Positions 13,276-15,907 of a stretch of 15,907 nucleotides of DNA are shown here, piece by piece (position 1 is the stretch's first letter; every line of letters begins with the position of its first letter). The position numbers and the translations under genes are program-made. The notes beneath the pieces are model-generated. The model worked only from the letters and a program-made list of their open reading frames with translations, did no database searches and was not told the origin of the DNA. Where the stretch lies: positions 1 to 15,907 of the forward strand of contig DASSGH010000060.1 of the NCBI GenBank assembly GCA_035693615.1, read 5' to 3'. This DNA comes from VAZQ01 sp035693615. Its GTDB lineage: Bacteria > Pseudomonadota > Alphaproteobacteria > Rhizobiales > Xanthobacteraceae.

Positions 13276-14568
13276 ATGACAGCAGCTACGCTTGCCACAG
13301 CAGCAAGCGCCGACAATCGCAAAGCGGTTATCGCCGGCACGATCGGTAACGTGCTCGAGTGGTACGATTTCGGCGTCTACGGCTACCTCGCCACGACAAT
13401 GTCGCAGCTTTTCTTCCCCGGCGAAGACAAGACCATATCGCTGCTCAAGGCCTTTGCCGTCTTCGGCGTTGGCTTCGTCATGCGGCCGGTCGGCTCCGTC
13501 GTCTTCGGCATCTATGGCGATCGATTCGGCAGACGGTTGGCCCTGAGCGCCGTCATTTTTCTCATGGCATTTTCAACCGTGGCAATCGGACTACTGCCGA
13601 CCTACGCTCAAGCGGGGGTACTGGCACCAATTCTGCTCGTGGTCTTCAGGCTCTTGCAGGGGCTGTCTGCCGGCGGCGAGTGGGGCGGATCGACCTCCTA
13701 CATCGTGGAATACGCACCGGAAGGACGCCGCGGCTTCATCGGATCGTGGCAACAGGTCAGCGTCGGCTCGGGCTTCCTGTTGGGTTCCCTAAGCGCTGCG
13801 CTGCTCAGTTCAAGCCTTTCGCCCGAAGCCTTCATGTCTTGGGGGTGGAGGATTCCGTTCCTGCTCGGCATTGTGGTCGGCATTCTCGGGGCCTACCTAC
13901 GCTGGCGGCTCAACGACACGCCAAAGTTCACCGAGATCGAGCAGCACGGGGAAGTCGCCAAGGCGCCGTTGATCGAGGCCTTCACCAAGTATCGCCGCGA
14001 GACGCTCACCATCTTCGGCCTCACGCTGCACAACACCGTCGCCTACTACATACCGATCATCTACATGACCAGCTACATCGTGTCGGTTGCAAAGCTGGCG
14101 CCATCCTCGGCCCTCTGGATCGGCACAAGCTGCCTGCTGGTTTTCGTAATTTTGATCCCGATCTGGGGCGCATTGTCCGACCGCATTGGCCGCAAGCCGT
14201 TGCTGATGCTCTCCTGCGGCGGCTATATCGTCCTCGCCTATCCACTTTTCATGATGGCGTCCTCGGGCAGCCCCATGCTGGCGTTGATCGCCCAAATGGT
14301 GATGATCGTATTTCTGTCATTCTTTTCCGGCGCATGCCCCGCAGTCTATTCCGAACTCCTTCCAACCCGCGTGCGCTACACCGCCTTGTCAATCGGCTAC
14401 AACACCGCGGTGGCGGTTTTCGGCGGCTTCGCGCCCTTCATCGCGACTTGGCTGATCGGTGTGACCGGCAGCAACTTGGCGCCGTCTTACTATCTCATCG
14501 CGGCCGCGACGATCACGTTCCTCGTCGTGCTCAGAATCCCCGAGACAGCGTTTGAGCCATTGCGTTGA
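13276..14568 (+). CDS. MFS transporter, metabolite:H+ symporter (MHS) type, 430 aa
   Basis: An inner-membrane proton symporter with about 12 hydrophobic helices. GNVLEWYDFGVYG at 24-36 is the hallmark of the MHS branch (relatives of ProP, KgtP, ShiA and citrate or dicarboxylate carriers). GDRFGRR at 81-87 is the MFS loop 2-3 motif, repeated as SDRIGRK at 301-307 in the second half; FRLLQGLSAGGEWGG at 124-138 is the family's helix-4 signature. The central cytoplasmic loop is about 209-242. Length is normal. The G-rich GAGGGGG at 13267-13273 serves as ribosome site just before the ATG. The substrate is likely a small organic acid, betaine or similar, and cannot be narrowed. Its position after the hydrolase/oxidase run makes it a candidate importer for that pathway, but the minus-strand gene between them means it has its own promoter. 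Confidence 0.92.
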   Translation: MTAATLATAASADNRKAVIAGTIGNVLEWYDFGVYGYLATTMSQLFFPGEDKTISLLKAFAVFGVGFVMRPVGSVVFGIYGDRFGRRLALSAVIFLMAFSTVAIGLLPTYAQAGVLAPILLVVFRLLQGLSAGGEWGGSTSYIVEYAPEGRRGFIGSWQQVSVGSGFLLGSLSAALLSSSLSPEAFMSWGWRIPFLLGIVVGILGAYLRWRLNDTPKFTEIEQHGEVAKAPLIEAFTKYRRETLTIFGLTLHNTVAYYIPIIYMTSYIVSVAKLAPSSALWIGTSCLLVFVILIPIWGALSDRIGRKPLLMLSCGGYIVLAYPLFMMASSGSPMLALIAQMVMIVFLSFFSGACPAVYSELLPTRVRYTALSIGYNTAVAVFGGFAPFIATWLIGVTGSNLAPSYYLIAAATITFLVVLRIPETAFEPLR

Positions 14569-14620
14569 TCCGCTGGGGCATGGCTCGGACCCCATTGCCG
14601 GAAATGGGTAGCGATCAGAG

Positions 14621-14656
14621 CAAAGCGGACATCCCGAGAGGGTCCGGAGTGGACAT
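14621..14656. repeat. Two GCGGACAT-type repeat units
   Basis: CAAAGCGGACAT (14621-14632) and GAGTGGACAT (14647-14656) lie in the same orientation in the 107-base gap between the converging transporter and L,D-transpeptidase genes. A 6-bp stem CCCATT/AATGGG (14591-14608) precedes them, without a T-run. Confidence 0.6.
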
Positions 14657-14675
14657 CTGACCGTTCCGTCGGCGC

Positions 14676-15734
14676 TCAGTTGATGAACTCGACCTTGGTC
14701 CCCCTGTGGGTCATCTTCGCCAGCGCCTGCGCATCCCAGTTGGTGAGGTGCACGCAGCCGTGCGATTGGGCCCGGCCGATGCTCTGCGGGTTAGGAGTGC
14801 CATGGATGCCGTAGTCGTCGCCGAGACCGATCCACGTGGTGCCGACCGGATTCAAGGGACCCGCGGCGATGTCGAAGGGCTTTTGCGTCTTCACTCCCTT
14901 GAACTTCAGCTTCGGACTGTAGTGGTAGGTGGGATTCTCCACCACCGAGCGAACGTGCCACGTACCGCTCGGAGACGGCCGGTCCGCGCTGCCGACCGAC
15001 GCCGGATAAAAGCTGATCAGCTTTCCGTCGGCGTCCAACGCGCGAACCGTGAGTGCTTTTTTGTCCACCACGACCTCGGCGACCTTGTCGTGCGACGGCT
15101 TCGGCGCGACATTCGGCACCACGATTTTGGTGCCGGACTTTTCGAACGACGCCTTCGGATTGAGCCTCGTCAACAGAGCTGGGGCGACGTGGAATTTTGC
15201 CGCCAGCAGCTCACGCGGGCTGGTGTAGTTGAGAGTTTTCAGTTCAGCTTTTTTCTCAAACGACTGGGGGATCGTCTTGTTGAAAGGGCCTTTCACGTCT
15301 GCCGGTTGAATTTCGTACTCCATCAGCGCTGGTTCGCTGGATGTCGCGGTCAGGCGAGCCCAGGTTTGCGCATCGAGGCTGCCGGTCGGCTTGAGCCCGT
15401 TTGCCTGCTGGAAGGCGGCGAGCGCCTTTTTGTCGTTGCTGCCGGCCACGCCATCGATCTCGCCGGGGGAAAAGTCCGCGCGATCGAGCAGTATTTCCTC
15501 TTTTATGATCGTCGCGGCGCTCGGAGCACGCGCCCGGCCCTTGCCCGACGGCGCGGAGAACTGCGCATTGTCGATGGCTTGCGCATCAAGTGCCGGTGTC
15601 GCGGCGTGCGAGGCGGCGCGCCTTGCGCCGTGCCTCGCGGCGTGCGCCGCGTCCGCCACCAGCAATGCTGCGCAAAAGAGTGTCGCGGCGCCGGCCCCGC
15701 GGGCGCAGCGGCCGATCAGAAACGTGCCAAGCAT
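14676..15734 (-). CDS. L,D-transpeptidase with peptidoglycan-binding region, 352 aa
   Basis: A periplasmic YkuD-family enzyme that makes 3-3 peptidoglycan cross-links or attaches proteins to peptidoglycan. Residues 1-32 are a signal peptide ending in AHA. A peptidoglycan-binding-1-like helical region lies at about 72-130 (FSPGEIDG, then ALAAFQQANGL and GSLDAQTW). A LysM-like segment follows at about 167-207 (LNYTSPRELLAAKF, LTRLNP, GTKIVVPN). The YkuD domain spans about 216-350, with His311 in IHGTPNP and SHGCVHL at 324-330, in which Cys327 is the nucleophile. All catalytic residues are intact. The start at 15734 is chosen because it opens directly into the signal peptide and has GAGGG 8 bases upstream; the frame reaches back to 15815. 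A short hairpin sits 51-69 bases ahead of the start. The gene appears monocistronic in this window. Confidence 0.92.
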   Translation of the reverse strand: MLGTFLIGRCARGAGAATLFCAALLVADAAHAARHGARRAASHAATPALDAQAIDNAQFSAPSGKGRARAPSAATIIKEEILLDRADFSPGEIDGVAGSNDKKALAAFQQANGLKPTGSLDAQTWARLTATSSEPALMEYEIQPADVKGPFNKTIPQSFEKKAELKTLNYTSPRELLAAKFHVAPALLTRLNPKASFEKSGTKIVVPNVAPKPSHDKVAEVVVDKKALTVRALDADGKLISFYPASVGSADRPSPSGTWHVRSVVENPTYHYSPKLKFKGVKTQKPFDIAAGPLNPVGTTWIGLGDDYGIHGTPNPQSIGRAQSHGCVHLTNWDAQALAKMTHRGTKVEFIN

Positions 15735-15785
15735 TTGAACGACCCTCACCGACCAGAAGGGCCGAGAATGCCCATGCAGGCGGCG

Positions 15786-15803
15786 AGAAGGCAAGCGCCT
15801 TCT
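15786..15803. repeat. Hairpin in the leader of the L,D-transpeptidase gene
   Basis: AGAAGGC (15786-15792) and GCCTTCT (15797-15803) form a perfect 7-bp stem with an AAGC loop, extendable by a G-U pair. It lies just upstream of the gene on the minus strand. On the plus strand a partly T-rich stretch follows, but no gene there needs a terminator. Confidence 0.55.
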
Positions 15804-15848
15804 TGGTTGTGCCAAAAACGCCGCACTGCAAGAACGTCATATTGCGTT

Positions 15849-15860
15849 TGTCCGCTTTGG
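15849..15860. repeat. GCGGACAT-type repeat unit, inverted
   Basis: TGTCCGCTTTGG is the reverse complement of CCAAAGCGGACA, the window's repeat core. It lies upstream of the L,D-transpeptidase gene near the right edge. Confidence 0.5.
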
Positions 15861-15907
15861 ATCAGTCGCGTCCGATATGATCATGAGGGTACAGCGGGGT
15901 ATGTCCG

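Noticed and set aside
12690..13340. 216-codon minus-strand frame covering the small exported gene and the divergent gap
   Set aside because: The 132-codon frame in the same place has a signal peptide and a TonB-C-like pattern; the longer frame is a shadow over that part and would start antisense inside the transporter gene.

Overview
The window reads as alphaproteobacterial DNA, most likely Hyphomicrobiales of the Bradyrhizobium/Xanthobacteraceae type. This is inferred from the high GC and GC-rich codon use of most genes, the protein families present, and a short dispersed repeat (core GCGGACAT) found in many of the gaps. No rRNA, tRNA or CRISPR array was seen, and nothing names the species.

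Layout. (1) 1-1896: the 3' part of a class A penicillin-binding protein running in from the left edge, followed by a probable intrinsic terminator. (2) 1979-2215, minus: a small secreted lysine-rich protein of unknown role, converging on the PBP gene. (3) 2216-2576: a gene-free stretch holding a perfect 19-bp inverted repeat. (4) 2577-3365: an SDR-family oxidoreductase. (5) 3366-5906: a mosaic accessory stretch, partly lower in GC. It holds a cysteine-free carboxymuconolactone-decarboxylase-fold protein, a duplicated remnant of the SDR 3' end, a SnoaL/ester-cyclase-like protein, a small hypothetical protein and a BrnA-type antitoxin with no visible toxin. (6) 5907-12499, plus: a run of five degradative enzymes, namely two exported alpha/beta hydrolases, an FMN-dependent alpha-hydroxy-acid oxidase, a flavin amine oxidase with a Tat-type leader and an exported M20 peptidase. 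(7) 12668-13066, minus: a small exported TonB-C-like protein, divergent from an MHS-type MFS transporter (13276-14568). (8) 14676-15734, minus: an L,D-transpeptidase with peptidoglycan-binding and LysM-like regions.

How the genes may work together. The window opens and closes with peptidoglycan cross-linking enzymes of two chemistries (D,D and L,D), but they lie about 13 kb apart and are probably unrelated in regulation. The 5907-12499 block has short gaps (46, 11, 208 and 43 bases) and looks like one or two transcription units. Its content suggests uptake and oxidation of an ester-, amide- or amine-containing compound, with the nearby MHS symporter as a candidate importer. The substrate cannot be read from sequence.

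The clearest structural oddity is the SDR tail duplication: 89 bases spanning the last 28 codons, the stop and four bases beyond are repeated 986 bases downstream at 84/89 identity, bracketing the lower-GC CMD-family gene. No recognisable new defence or mobile system was found. The most promising leads are this bracketed cassette, the GCGGACAT repeat family and the exported oxidase/hydrolase block.
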